A program made the position numbers and the translations under genes. A stretch of DNA of 26,070 nucleotides from a virus, in IMG/VR virus record IMGVR_UViG_3300042465_000529, positions 1 to 26,070 of that record; one strand, written 5' to 3'. Position 1 is the stretch's first letter, and each line of letters begins with the position of its first letter. This document shows positions 15,800 to 23,410 of this stretch, piece after piece. The notes below the pieces were generated by a model. It did not search any database, was not told where the DNA came from, and saw only the letters and a program-made list of their open reading frames with translations.

Positions 15800-18620
15800 C
15801 AAAGAAGGTTTCAGGCAGTGTGGTCTTGAACCAGTACAGGTACGCTGGGTCAACGTGGATAGCTGACTTCCAGCCGGTTGTCAGACGGCCCTTCTTGTCA
15901 TCGACGAGGATGTTCTTAGCCCTCATCTCAAACTCAAACTCGCGGGTGCTGATCTGGCGCTCTGCCAAATACTTCTTGAACTCGGACTTGGAGATTTGCA
16001 AGAGATTGTCTTCACTGACGATGCGGCCTACGATCTGGCCACGTGGCTCCATCGTTACCTTCCCGTCCTTGAGCACCAGCATGTTGCCCATGTTCTTGTT
16101 CACGAAGTCGCCCAGCAGTGACGGGTAGTCGGTGCGGTTGACCTTGACCACGTTGTCCCGAATCTCAATCATGGAACGCACAACCTCGTGGTAGATGCGG
16201 CTCATGTCGTACTTGAGGATGTCGTGCTCGGTGGCGATCGACCCAGCGGCGCAGCAAGTGGAAGTCAGGTTCTGGTAGAAGCGGTAGGTCGAGTCGTCCC
16301 CAAAGTCTTTGATGAATCTATCGTCCCATGCTGCGATGTTGTCCAGTACGTAGTTGTCACCCCCAGCCATAATTTTCTTGATGAACATGGGGCCAGCGTG
16401 TCCATAGTTGAAGTTGAACGCGTCGAAGATGTGGCGACCAAGGCGGCTGTCACCGTCAATCAGCGCTGGCTTGCGCACCAGCAGTTCAATCAGTCGAGCA
16501 GCTTCACCGTCAGGGTTGGCCTTGATGGACTCCAGCTTGTTGTAGACCGACTGGTTGGTAGTAAGAACACCAATTAGCGATGCAGACATCTCATGCTCAC
16601 GCTCAGCGTTCACGGAACCCTGCATCCTGATCTTGGCCTTGCCGTGGGAGATTTTGTGGATGAGTGGGCCAAGCACCTTGGGGTCTTTGTCGCCAATCTC
16701 GTCGAGGCCGAGCATCAGGTTGTGCAAGCCAAGATAGCGGCCAGTCATGCCGTTGTCCGTAGCTTCAAACACGCTCAGGTCTTTGGGATGCCCGAACATG
16801 CTCATCCCTGCGTACATCGCTCCAGTCTTGGCACTGCCCGACTTGCCCAGAAGGCTGATAGCAACGCCGGAAGTGGAGGTGTAGCACATCAACGGGGAAC
16901 CCAGACCGCAAAGCGAGGTGAAGGCGTGGAGCTCAAAACCCGGCTCGTTCAAATAATCTATTGACTCACGCCACCGCTCGTAGGTGCCCTTGGTCTTGAG
17001 GAACTTGGAGATGCCCTTGACAAAGGGTGACGATGGGGCGTCAACGGTCTCGCCCTTGTAGGTGATCTCTTGAGTGCCAATTACAAAGCTGCGCTTGTCC
17101 CAGTCGTCGTCAATGCGGTTGTGTGTCCAGCCCATCTGCATCCGCATCTGGTCGGCCTTGTCAGTTGTCTGCATATACTGACCCCACTTGACTACGTAGT
17201 TCATGAGGTTGAGTGTGTTGGACGTTGAGACAAGGACGCCGTTGGACGCCATGAGTGCTTTAAAAGTTTCTTGGGCATAAACCCCTTTCATTGGTAGCAG
17301 AAATTCTTTTGCGCCATCACGTGGCAACACCAAGCGCATCTGCAAGCACTCGCCATCATGTGGGCTGACCATGCGGCGTACTGGATAGAAGTCGTGGGGC
17401 AGAACAAGGATTGGGTCATCTTGGTGCTTGATGCCCTTCTTGTCAATCTTGGGTGCGGGGATGAAGTAGATACCTCCATTGATGCCCCGCACGAAGGGCA
17501 TCATGAAGTCTGGGAAATCAGGAACTGTTTGGGTATCCGGTGCTTCCCGAACTGATTCCGCTTTATTTGGCGCGGGGGCTGGTCTGAACTCTTTGCCCAG
17601 CTGGATGGGGCTTGTGATCTTCCCTCTGTGGGAACAGCCTTGGCATCGGTCAGGATAGTTTGAGGCGAACCAATCACAGGTGCGCGGAGCAGGAAAGCGA
17701 CTTGCTTTTTCTTCTGTATCAGCATGGGTATACCTTGGGTCTGGGTTAGACAATTCATGAATAGCGGTCGCACCGTCATCGCAGAACTTGGCGATGGACA
17801 GGCCAGCAAACCACAGTGGCTCTTCAAGGGACTCGGCGTTCATCAAGATGTACTTGATCTGCTCACATCCACCTTCATCGTCTATGCTCTTCTGTGCCAA
17901 CACTTCAAATTTCTTGGCAAAGTTGTCGAGCTTCAGAATTGCTTTGGTGTCTTCATCCAGTCCTTTCGGTATTGCGGCAAGGATGTCCTCTGCCTCTTGT
18001 GTGTGTCCCTGTTTGGGAGCCTCGCCGCCAAGGAAAGCCTTGAACTCTTGCCAGCCATAGACAGCTATCTCATCACTGATAACCGATGTAGGCAGGGGTG
18101 GGTCTGTCTTGTAGTTGAACGTCTCAGGTGCGCGCATGATTCGTGCGGCATCTGCTGTGACTACGGGGTCAATGGCGATGTGAGCTTGGCACAGCGCCTT
18201 GAACTTCTCTGCGTAGGACTTCCACTCTGCCGCAGGAATGTCTTCATCCATCAGCCAGTAGGCGTGTATGCCTCCGCCTGAATCAACTAACACCGGCTCA
18301 GGTAAACCTGTCTGCATGACGAGGCTGATGACCCCAGCACGAGCGTCTTCTTTCGTTGCGTACTCTTTGCTCGGGCCTACGTCCAAATCAATGAAGAAGG
18401 AGCGTACAAACAAACAGTCATCAGCCTTTCGGCTATATCCATCAAATGTCCCCAGTGCAACAAACGTGTTTACCTTCTTGGCATTCAGTTTGTCGATTTC
18501 TGTATATACGTCATCGAGTGTCTCAGCAAAGCGGTTCGTAATTTTTTTGTTATTGTCAATACCACTGACACAATAGACACCCTGCGTAGGCAATGCTTTC
18601 TCGTAGAATTGTTTTAACAT
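15780..18620 (-). CDS. AEP-type primase fused to DUF927-like helicase/ATPase
   Basis: With the ATG at 18620 the protein has 946 residues. The N-terminal part fits an archaeo-eukaryotic primase (prim-pol). D78 and D80 lie in FFIDLDVG, S114 and H119 in DSGGGIHAYW, and R160/R163 in AARIMRAPETFNYK. A Cys cluster (CDWFASNYPDRCQGC, residues about 335-350) is a likely zinc site in the linker. The C-terminal part has Walker A GKSGSAKT near 592-599 and Walker B-like LGLDEIGD near 637-643, as in DUF927-type replicative ATPases. The protein should prime and unwind phage DNA. The frame stays open to a TTG at 18695, but those codons run through two hairpins, so I prefer 18620. No good ribosome site is seen. 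Confidence 0.88.
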   Translation of the reverse strand: MLKQFYEKALPTQGVYCVSGIDNNKKITNRFAETLDDVYTEIDKLNAKKVNTFVALGTFDGYSRKADDCLFVRSFFIDLDVGPSKEYATKEDARAGVISLVMQTGLPEPVLVDSGGGIHAYWLMDEDIPAAEWKSYAEKFKALCQAHIAIDPVVTADAARIMRAPETFNYKTDPPLPTSVISDEIAVYGWQEFKAFLGGEAPKQGHTQEAEDILAAIPKGLDEDTKAILKLDNFAKKFEVLAQKSIDDEGGCEQIKYILMNAESLEEPLWFAGLSIAKFCDDGATAIHELSNPDPRYTHADTEEKASRFPAPRTCDWFASNYPDRCQGCSHRGKITSPIQLGKEFRPAPAPNKAESVREAPDTQTVPDFPDFMMPFVRGINGGIYFIPAPKIDKKGIKHQDDPILVLPHDFYPVRRMVSPHDGECLQMRLVLPRDGAKEFLLPMKGVYAQETFKALMASNGVLVSTSNTLNLMNYVVKWGQYMQTTDKADQMRMQMGWTHNRIDDDWDKRSFVIGTQEITYKGETVDAPSSPFVKGISKFLKTKGTYERWRESIDYLNEPGFELHAFTSLCGLGSPLMCYTSTSGVAISLLGKSGSAKTGAMYAGMSMFGHPKDLSVFEATDNGMTGRYLGLHNLMLGLDEIGDKDPKVLGPLIHKISHGKAKIRMQGSVNAEREHEMSASLIGVLTTNQSVYNKLESIKANPDGEAARLIELLVRKPALIDGDSRLGRHIFDAFNFNYGHAGPMFIKKIMAGGDNYVLDNIAAWDDRFIKDFGDDSTYRFYQNLTSTCCAAGSIATEHDILKYDMSRIYHEVVRSMIEIRDNVVKVNRTDYPSLLGDFVNKNMGNMLVLKDGKVTMEPRGQIVGRIVSEDNLLQISKSEFKKYLAERQISTREFEFEMRAKNILVDDKKGRLTTGWKSAIHVDPAYLYWFKTTLPETFFDDTEAG

Positions 18621-18635
18621 GTCTTGCCAGAGTTG

Positions 18636-18658
18636 AAAAGAGCGGCACTGGGCCGCTC
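18636..18658 (-). terminator. Rho-independent-type hairpin (proximal to primase)
   Basis: A perfect seven-base stem (18640-18646 with 18652-18658) and a five-base loop, read on the minus strand as GAGCGGC...GCCGCTC, followed directly by TTTT. It ends 16 bases before the primase ATG, so it may act as a partial terminator or attenuator. Confidence 0.6.
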
Positions 18659-18664
18659 GGTAAA

Positions 18665-18689
18665 AGGTGGGGGAGTATGCCACTCCCCC
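18665..18689 (-). terminator. Second hairpin between HTH gene and primase
   Basis: A perfect eight-base GC-rich stem (18669-18676 with 18682-18689) and a five-base loop, followed on the minus strand by ACCTTTTA. It starts two bases after the HTH gene stop. Together with the hairpin at 18640-18658 it forms a tandem pair facing the leftward transcript. Confidence 0.55.
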
Positions 18690-18691
18690 CG

Positions 18692-19003
18692 TCAAATCGC
18701 TCGTCCAATCATCTCCTCAATGTAGGTTTTGGCGGCGGCGGTAGTTCTTGCAGGGAGCATTCCCTTTGCGGTGTCACTCTCTACCAAGTCGGTAAAGGTT
18801 TCAACCTTCAGCAGATTCTTATGGCGAATAGGTTTGCCACGGAACCAGCTGAAGACCGTCATGCGGGTTACATCCAGTGCGACTGCAACGTACTTAGCGG
18901 GGAGGTTTGCCTTCACGCAAGCAAGGGCCAGCGCAGTGCCAGCCCGATGGGGGTTGGCCTTGTGCAACTCAATCAAGAAAGCTTCGCTGTATGTCCGTGA
19001 CAT
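18692..19003 (-). CDS. Small HTH DNA-binding protein, putative transcription regulator
   Basis: This 103-residue protein has a helix-turn-helix of Cro/XRE character at residues about 25-62. The first HTH helix is ...NLPAKYVAVALDV, followed by the turn and a recognition helix TRMTVFSWFRG, then basic KPIRHK. The C-terminal helix (residues 65-103) may dimerise. An AAGGA ribosome site precedes the ATG at 19003. It lies in the leftward replication operon, ten bases after the Cys-cluster protein gene, and is followed at once by two hairpins. It may regulate early genes or recognise an origin; the sequence does not decide. It need not imply lysogeny, as no integrase is visible here. Confidence 0.75.
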   Translation of the reverse strand: MSRTYSEAFLIELHKANPHRAGTALALACVKANLPAKYVAVALDVTRMTVFSWFRGKPIRHKNLLKVETFTDLVESDTAKGMLPARTTAAAKTYIEEMIGRAI

Positions 19004-19012
19004 CCCTATTCC

Positions 19013-19882
19013 TTACTTCTTAGACCACTTCTTCACCACGTCAGAGATGTCTTTCTCTTCAGCGGCTGCGGCTTTGGTGGACTCGCGTTTGACTGGCGGT
19101 GCTTCGTCTTCAGCTGGCTCAGCAATTTCATTGCGGTGGCTAGCCACTTCAGCTTGGCCAGAACTGTCCGACTGAAACACGTTCAGCTTGATGGCTTGCT
19201 CAGCGGCGGGGCTCTTGGCTTGCTGGGCAATGATGTGCAGGTCTTCATCAGACACTTTACCAGCGGGACTGAACACAACCTTGGGCGCAGTGGCCTTGGT
19301 GTCGAACGCCATGCGAGTGATCACACGCCCAGCGCTGACGTTGTGGGAAGCCAAGTGCTGGATGTATGGACGGAAGGGGAATCGACCGTTGTCTTCTTTA
19401 CCGAAGCTGGAAGTAGCGGGCAACACCAACTGCATCACATCACCAGATGGGTCGTTAGGCAAGACCACCGCAGTGCGCCAAGACAGGCGGCAAGCAGTGC
19501 CAGTACCATTTTGGCCAGAGCCTTTGACGGACTTGGAACAGTCAGCGCACGACATGGCGCAAGGGTTCTTCACATCAGCGTCAGGCTTCTCCGAGTCGGT
19601 CGACCAGCACACAGGGCTGACCTTCTGGCCTTCTTGGAACGCGCCTTCGTAAAACATGCGCGAGGCTTTGTGTGCCATCTTCACGAAGATCACGTTCATG
19701 TGACGGTCTTCGATCGCACCGATTTCTTTACCGCCAGAATACTTGCGGAACACGCCACCCTTGATGGAGATGCGTTTGCTTTGACGGCCACCGCCACCGG
19801 CTACGGCCAGCGTGTCATCATCCAAACCCTCGATGGGAGTCATCACAGAGTTGCCAAACATAGTTGCGAGATCATTGCTCAT
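19013..19882 (-). CDS. Cys-cluster replication-block protein, possible ssDNA-binding protein
   Basis: This 289-residue protein has a Gly-rich N-terminal segment (residues 27-33) and a beta-rich middle (residues 38-205). Embedded there are cysteines C92, C108, C112, C115 and C131 (core CAMSCADC), spaced like a zinc site. Residues 240-289 are a disordered-looking tail of Glu, Ala, Pro and Lys, ending DVVKKWSKK. A folded core, zinc-like cluster and flexible tail between helicase and primase genes would suit a single-stranded DNA binding protein in the manner of T4 gp32. The usual ssDNA proteins end in acidic tails, whereas this one ends basic, so the call is weak. An AAGGAAA ribosome site precedes the ATG at 19882. 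Confidence 0.65.
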   Translation of the reverse strand: MSNDLATMFGNSVMTPIEGLDDDTLAVAGGGGRQSKRISIKGGVFRKYSGGKEIGAIEDRHMNVIFVKMAHKASRMFYEGAFQEGQKVSPVCWSTDSEKPDADVKNPCAMSCADCSKSVKGSGQNGTGTACRLSWRTAVVLPNDPSGDVMQLVLPATSSFGKEDNGRFPFRPYIQHLASHNVSAGRVITRMAFDTKATAPKVVFSPAGKVSDEDLHIIAQQAKSPAAEQAIKLNVFQSDSSGQAEVASHRNEIAEPAEDEAPPVKRESTKAAAAEEKDISDVVKKWSKK

Positions 19883-19909
19883 TTGAGTTTCCTTGTTTAC
19901 TGAACTAAC

Positions 19910-20344
19910 TTAGTTGGAGGGTTTCCGCACGGAAATGCTGAACTCCCTCATCACATTCACACCGGGCGGCAGACCATCGTCTTTGTGCTCAGCTATGAAT
20001 TCCTTAAAGTTGCCTTGATGAATACGCGCTTCAAACAAGTCAACTAAACCATTGTGCAGAACGAACTTGCGAAAGCTGTCCCCGTCACTGACTGTGAATC
20101 GCTCGGTCAACTTGCGAATCACTGTGCCGCTTTGGGTACGCATACTGCTAGCGTTGTTCTTGTTGCAGACATCAAGCATCTGACCTTCCAGCACCTTCAT
20201 GTCGGCTACCAGCGAGTCGTTCTGTACTTTCCACTCTGCCTCTACTCTATCCTTCTCATTTCGTATTGTCAAGTATATCTTGACTAATTCCTCAAAATTC
20301 AAGTCCGTGTCATTGATTGTTTCAATCGTTTCTTCTTCGGTCAT
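19910..20344 (-). CDS. Unknown replication-operon protein with N-terminal coiled coil
   Basis: This 144-residue protein starts with an acidic stretch (MTEEETIETINDTDLN), then a helix at about 18-62 (KIYLTIRNEKDRVEAEW, LEGQMLDVCNKN) likely to be coiled coil. A beta-containing part follows (TQSGTVIRKLTERFTV, FRKFVLHNG) and a short basic end. The outline recalls Gp157- or Gam-like nuclease inhibitor proteins, but I cannot claim homology. The ATG overlaps the helicase stop by four bases (ATGA), so the two are translationally coupled and may act together on DNA. Confidence 0.68.
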   Translation of the reverse strand: MTEEETIETINDTDLNFEELVKIYLTIRNEKDRVEAEWKVQNDSLVADMKVLEGQMLDVCNKNNASSMRTQSGTVIRKLTERFTVSDGDSFRKFVLHNGLVDLFEARIHQGNFKEFIAEHKDDGLPPGVNVMREFSISVRKPSN

Positions 20345-21897
20345 AGTCCCAGCTCCTGTTTGTATAAATCGACCAAGCTTTCGTGTGCATCAACCTTGCC
20401 TTGAAGCATTGCGTAAATCTTGCGTTCGGCTTCCGAGCCTTGCAGGTGTACGACTGTCATGCTGTTCTTCTGGCCCACGCGATCAATCCGCGCCACGCAC
20501 TGCAAGTAGGTCTCGACGCTCATAACGGGCGACCAAAATACGACGGTGTCTGCGGCAGTCAATGTGACGCCATGAGATGCTGACTGTGGTTGAATGACAA
20601 GAACTCTTGGGTTCTCTTGAGTTTGAAATCTGTTGATGATTTCGGCGCGCTCCCGCGCAGGTACATCTCCGTTAATTACTTCATTGACGACTCCTTGTTG
20701 ATTGAGGTGGTTTGAGACAAGCACGATGGTGTGACGGAACGGGACGAACACAATGACCTTGTGCGATGTCTCCTCAATCACTTCCATGAGTGCGTTAAGC
20801 CGTGGGGATACGTCAAACTCCACGACCTCTTTCGTGTCGGTGTACATCGCACCGCCAGAAATCTGTAACAGTTTGCTGAGCATCGCCGCCGCATTGACAG
20901 CAGAGATAGTCTCCCCTGCCGCTTCGATGAGCATCTGGTCTTTCAGCACCTTGTAGTATTTAGCCACCTGTGAAGTCAGCGGTACTTCGCGTGTCTGGTA
21001 CACAAGATCAGGCAGGTCAAGACAGTCGGCCTTCTCAAATCGAATCGCGGGTTGAAGCGCGTCGAACACATCGTTCTTGGCGGTCTTCTTTGGAATCCAT
21101 TTGAAGCGCGTGATCTGGTGCATGACTTTATCTTTCCATGCAGTCATGTACTTCGGTACACCAGCGGGGTTGACCAGCTTGGCCAGACCAAACGCATCCT
21201 CGGGTGACTGAGAAGCGGGGGTGCCCGTGAGCATCCATAGGCGGGTGTTCGGCGTAATCAGCTTGGCCAAGGTCTTCCAACGCTTTGTGGTGACAGTCTT
21301 GTAGGCATTGGCTTCGTCGATGACGATCAAATCAAAGTCTGCCTTGGCAATCTCATTCTGCACAGTGCCAACGCCATCAAAGTTGATGATGACGAACTCG
21401 TACTCCCCGTTGATAATCTTGACACGGCGCTTCGCATCGCCATGCGCAACGCCCACTGAGCGGTGCATCGCGGTCTTGAAGACATCAGCTTGCCACGCTG
21501 AGTACATGATTGAGAGAGGGCAGATCACCAGCACCCGTTTGATGAGGCCTTCTGTCATCAGGTAGTCTGCCGCCCAAATGACGGATGAGGTCTTGCCTGT
21601 GCCAGCTTCGTTAAAGCAGAAACATCTGTCTCGTAGAGCTAAGAACGATGCTGTAACTTTTTGGTGAGCGAACGGCTCGTACATGCCGGGCCATTCGTAC
21701 TTGGTGAGCATTGGGTTAGGAGCATCTCCGTAGAGACGGACGAGACGTTGCATCTCTTCCACACCCCAATAGACAAGCACACTGGCGTGGTTCCCGTTGT
21801 CGTTAAGCACTTCGCATCTGTCGATGTGCCCTTGCAAAAACTGCAAGTCCTTTGACGGAACAACCATGTGGACTGCTGTGTCCTGAACAACTTTCAT
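20341..21897 (-). CDS. SNF2-type superfamily 2 DNA helicase/translocase
   Basis: This 518-residue protein has the ordered motifs of an SF2 helicase. A Q-like motif with H78/Q79 is followed by Walker A EAGTGKT (97-103), motif Ia VLVICPLSI, motif II DEAN (194-197, where SNF2 proteins usually have DEAH), and motif III LTGTP (223-227). In the second RecA-like domain are the SASHGVTLT segment and motif VI QCVARIDRVGQ. The second domain reads as a swapped SNF2-like set. It should hydrolyse ATP and move on double-stranded DNA or unwind forks during phage replication or recombination. The start at 21897 has an AAAGGA ribosome site. A 172-base non-coding leader precedes it, so it probably opens a second leftward transcription segment. 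Confidence 0.93.
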   Translation of the reverse strand: MKVVQDTAVHMVVPSKDLQFLQGHIDRCEVLNDNGNHASVLVYWGVEEMQRLVRLYGDAPNPMLTKYEWPGMYEPFAHQKVTASFLALRDRCFCFNEAGTGKTSSVIWAADYLMTEGLIKRVLVICPLSIMYSAWQADVFKTAMHRSVGVAHGDAKRRVKIINGEYEFVIINFDGVGTVQNEIAKADFDLIVIDEANAYKTVTTKRWKTLAKLITPNTRLWMLTGTPASQSPEDAFGLAKLVNPAGVPKYMTAWKDKVMHQITRFKWIPKKTAKNDVFDALQPAIRFEKADCLDLPDLVYQTREVPLTSQVAKYYKVLKDQMLIEAAGETISAVNAAAMLSKLLQISGGAMYTDTKEVVEFDVSPRLNALMEVIEETSHKVIVFVPFRHTIVLVSNHLNQQGVVNEVINGDVPARERAEIINRFQTQENPRVLVIQPQSASHGVTLTAADTVVFWSPVMSVETYLQCVARIDRVGQKNSMTVVHLQGSEAERKIYAMLQGKVDAHESLVDLYKQELGL

Positions 21898-22069
21898 GAC
21901 TATCCTTTACTGAGTTTTAACGTGGCCCCTTACGGGGGCTAGTCGGCTGAGCCTGTCGCGCCGGAAGGGAGACAAAAACGCCGCTCAACTGACAAGGTTA
22001 TAAGGGCGCAACTGCAAGAAAAGCCCCCCACCACTCACTCGTGCCTAACAGTGATGAGCATCATGGAAC
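21898..22069 (-). promoter_or_regulatory. 172-base non-coding leader before helicase operon
   Basis: This is the only long gap in the leftward arm. It holds no gene I can support. A promoter for the helicase-to-primase genes would be expected here. I see a TATAAC at 22002-21997 without a convincing -35 element 16-18 bases upstream, so no promoter is called. A T-run after GGGGGGC near 22020 lacks an adjacent stem. Confidence 0.35.
21925..21939 (-). other. Leader hairpin upstream of helicase start
   Basis: A five-base GC stem (21925-21929 with 21935-21939) closes a five-base loop in the transcribed leader about 28 bases before the helicase ATG. No T-run follows, so a terminator is unlikely. 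It could be an RNA-stability or protein-binding element, or chance. Confidence 0.35.
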
Positions 22070-22357
22070 TTATTTTTTCTTGCTTTCGCGTGTGCTGGTC
22101 TCAGAGACTAAAGCGCCGCTAGAGTTTCTCTTGAACGATCGGTTCTTCGATGCGCTTTCGACACGTACTCCATCGGTGTTGCTTCCACCTTTAGATAGAG
22201 CCTTGATGTGTGCAACATCTTTTCCTTTACGGTCAACGCCTTCGGCATCGAGCTTGCGCCGAGCACGTTGACGCTCCATTCGGTTGGGCAATTCGCCTCG
22301 TTCTTTTTGCTGTTCATATTCTTTTTTGTAGGGTCGGGGTTTAGTTACGTATGGCAT
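22070..22357 (-). CDS. Small HNH-like nuclease-family protein with altered motif
   Basis: This 95-residue, very basic protein begins MPYVTKPRPYKKEYEQQK and has a core that resembles small phage HNH proteins: GKDVAHIKALSKGGSN, then GVRVESASKNRSFKRN. The His of VAH aligns with the first HNH His and the NR of KNRSF with the last part. In the usual pattern the residue before His is Asp (VDH), a metal ligand; here it is Ala. Activity is therefore uncertain. There are no zinc-knuckle cysteines. The start at 22357 has a strong AAGGAG ribosome site and overlaps the previous gene by 17 bases. A role in DNA processing, packaging or homing is possible. Confidence 0.7.
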   Translation of the reverse strand: MPYVTKPRPYKKEYEQQKERGELPNRMERQRARRKLDAEGVDRKGKDVAHIKALSKGGSNTDGVRVESASKNRSFKRNSSGALVSETSTRESKKK

Positions 22358-22526
22358 CCTGTCGCTCCTTCATGTCTTTGATAGAGTTGATCATGATTCG
22401 GGTCTCGGTCAAGGCGGTCAGCGCCTCACCAATTGCGACATCATAGTCATGGTCAAGCATGGCGTCATGTGCTTTCTTCAGTGCGTTCTCAGCCATCATG
22501 CAGGGGTGTGCGTAGTCAATGATCAT
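22341..22526 (-). CDS. Small helical phage protein, unknown function
   Basis: This 61-residue protein starts at the ATG at 22526, which overlaps the nuclease stop (ATGA) and has an AAGGT ribosome site. A longer frame exists but would run deep into the nuclease gene. The sequence (MIIDYAHPCMMAENALKKAH, then DYDVAIGEALTALTE) reads as two or three helices, somewhat like a single TPR-type hairpin. No catalytic motif is seen. Its place directly behind the PD-(D/E)XK nuclease suggests a partner or co-factor, by position only. Confidence 0.68.
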   Translation of the reverse strand: MIIDYAHPCMMAENALKKAHDAMLDHDYDVAIGEALTALTETRIMINSIKDMKERQDAIRN

Positions 22527-23179
22527 CGTCTTACCTTGTGGTGTGGGCAGGTTGTCACGGGACACCAGCCGCAGAGGGGGGTTGGGTTCGGGTTCCACAC
22601 ATCAGATTCATAGGAGACAGACATGCGCATCAGGTCGCCCTTGAAGGTTTCCCACAGCGCAGGTATCTCATCGCGGGTGTATTCCTCTGTCATGAAACTG
22701 TTGTTCACGATGAACAGAAGGCCAGCCTTGATTCTCTTGATTTCTGGGTGTTTGGCAAACGCCATGAGAGCCATCAGCTTAAGCTGTTTTGGTTCAGGGT
22801 ACTTGTTGCTTCCGGTCTTGTAGTCTACGATGAAAGCGGTGTCGCCATCAATAATCATTAGGTCAACAATTCCGCGAACCCAGTACCCTTTGCCGTACTC
22901 GGCGGCGTTGCCATCCTTGTCCAGAGCCATTCTTTGCTCAGGGTATCGAGTTCCCGGTATCTCCATCAGGGAGTCCAGCACGGGCTGGAATTGCTGGTAG
23001 TTCTTGGCCAAGGGCTTACCCTCGCCTACGTAGTCTTCACAGGCCTTATGCACCTCGTTGCCGTATGTCATCTGGGGAGTCGGCTTGATGTGAAACCGCT
23101 TCAGAACCTTGATTTCTTGGTACTGCTTGGGGCAGTTGACGTACTGCTTAAAGGATGAAAAAGACCATGTGAAACTCAT
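22523..23179 (-). CDS. PD-(D/E)XK exonuclease, Cas4/RecB-like with candidate Fe-S cluster
   Basis: This 218-residue protein has the full motif set of the RecB/Cas4 nuclease clan: SFSSFKQYVNCPKQY at the start, GNEVHKACE with H44, RGIVDLMII with D106, IVDYKTG with D119 and K121, and QLKLMA with Q132. One cysteine near the start (C16) and three near the end (C203, C206, C211 in CGWCPVTTC) match the one-plus-three arrangement that holds a 4Fe-4S cluster in Cas4- and AddB-type enzymes. It should degrade or trim DNA ends in phage recombination or host DNA breakdown. There is no CRISPR array nearby, so this is not CRISPR adaptation. Its start overlaps the upstream 65-residue gene (ATGA). Confidence 0.93.
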   Translation of the reverse strand: MSFTWSFSSFKQYVNCPKQYQEIKVLKRFHIKPTPQMTYGNEVHKACEDYVGEGKPLAKNYQQFQPVLDSLMEIPGTRYPEQRMALDKDGNAAEYGKGYWVRGIVDLMIIDGDTAFIVDYKTGSNKYPEPKQLKLMALMAFAKHPEIKRIKAGLLFIVNNSFMTEEYTRDEIPALWETFKGDLMRMSVSYESDVWNPNPTPLCGWCPVTTCPHHKVRR

Positions 23180-23373
23180 GAGATGTCTCCGTTGTACTGG
23201 GCGATGCGCATCTTCAGCCGAGCAACTCTTTGCTCGTTATAGCGCACCATATTAGCGGCGAACTCTGCGGCTGACTCAGACCTCAATAGCTCCAGCTGGG
23301 CTTGCTCTAGCTCATAAACGGCTGTTCTGAGGGGGGTCATTTTTTGCAACATACGTGCGAACAATTCTGTCAT
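23176..23373 (-). CDS. Small coiled-coil protein, unknown function
   Basis: The ATG at 23373, preceded by a GAGGAA ribosome site, gives 65 residues (MTELFARMLQKMTPLRTAV...). A longer in-frame form would overlap the polymerase gene and add a basic, unsupported leader. Almost the whole protein is one amphipathic helix pair (ELEQAQLELLRSESAAEF, YNEQRVARLKMRIAQY). It overlaps the nuclease start by four bases and follows the polymerase by 37 bases. It may be a structural partner of a replication protein. I do not recognise a named family. Confidence 0.7.
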   Translation of the reverse strand: MTELFARMLQKMTPLRTAVYELEQAQLELLRSESAAEFAANMVRYNEQRVARLKMRIAQYNGDIS

Positions 23374-23410
23374 GGTTTTCCTCTTCTGTCCAGTTAAGTT
23401 TGACTTATTT

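Noticed and set aside
18621-18695. Primase start at TTG 18695, overlapping the HTH stop as TTGA
   Set aside because: The overlap resembles other starts here, but the added 25 residues are encoded by two perfect hairpins and do not look like a primase N-terminus; the ATG at 18620 begins the expected MLKQFYEKALPTQG sequence.
19136-19903. 255-residue open frame on the plus strand
   Set aside because: It is antisense to the Cys-cluster protein gene, which has a good ribosome site and operon context; the plus frame has neither.
21997-22002. TATAAC as a -10 promoter box before the helicase operon
   Set aside because: No credible -35 element lies 16-18 bases upstream, so a promoter cannot be supported by sequence alone.
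22523-23179. Cas4 as evidence of a CRISPR system
   Set aside because: No Cas1, Cas2 or repeat array occurs in the window; the gene sits among phage replication genes.
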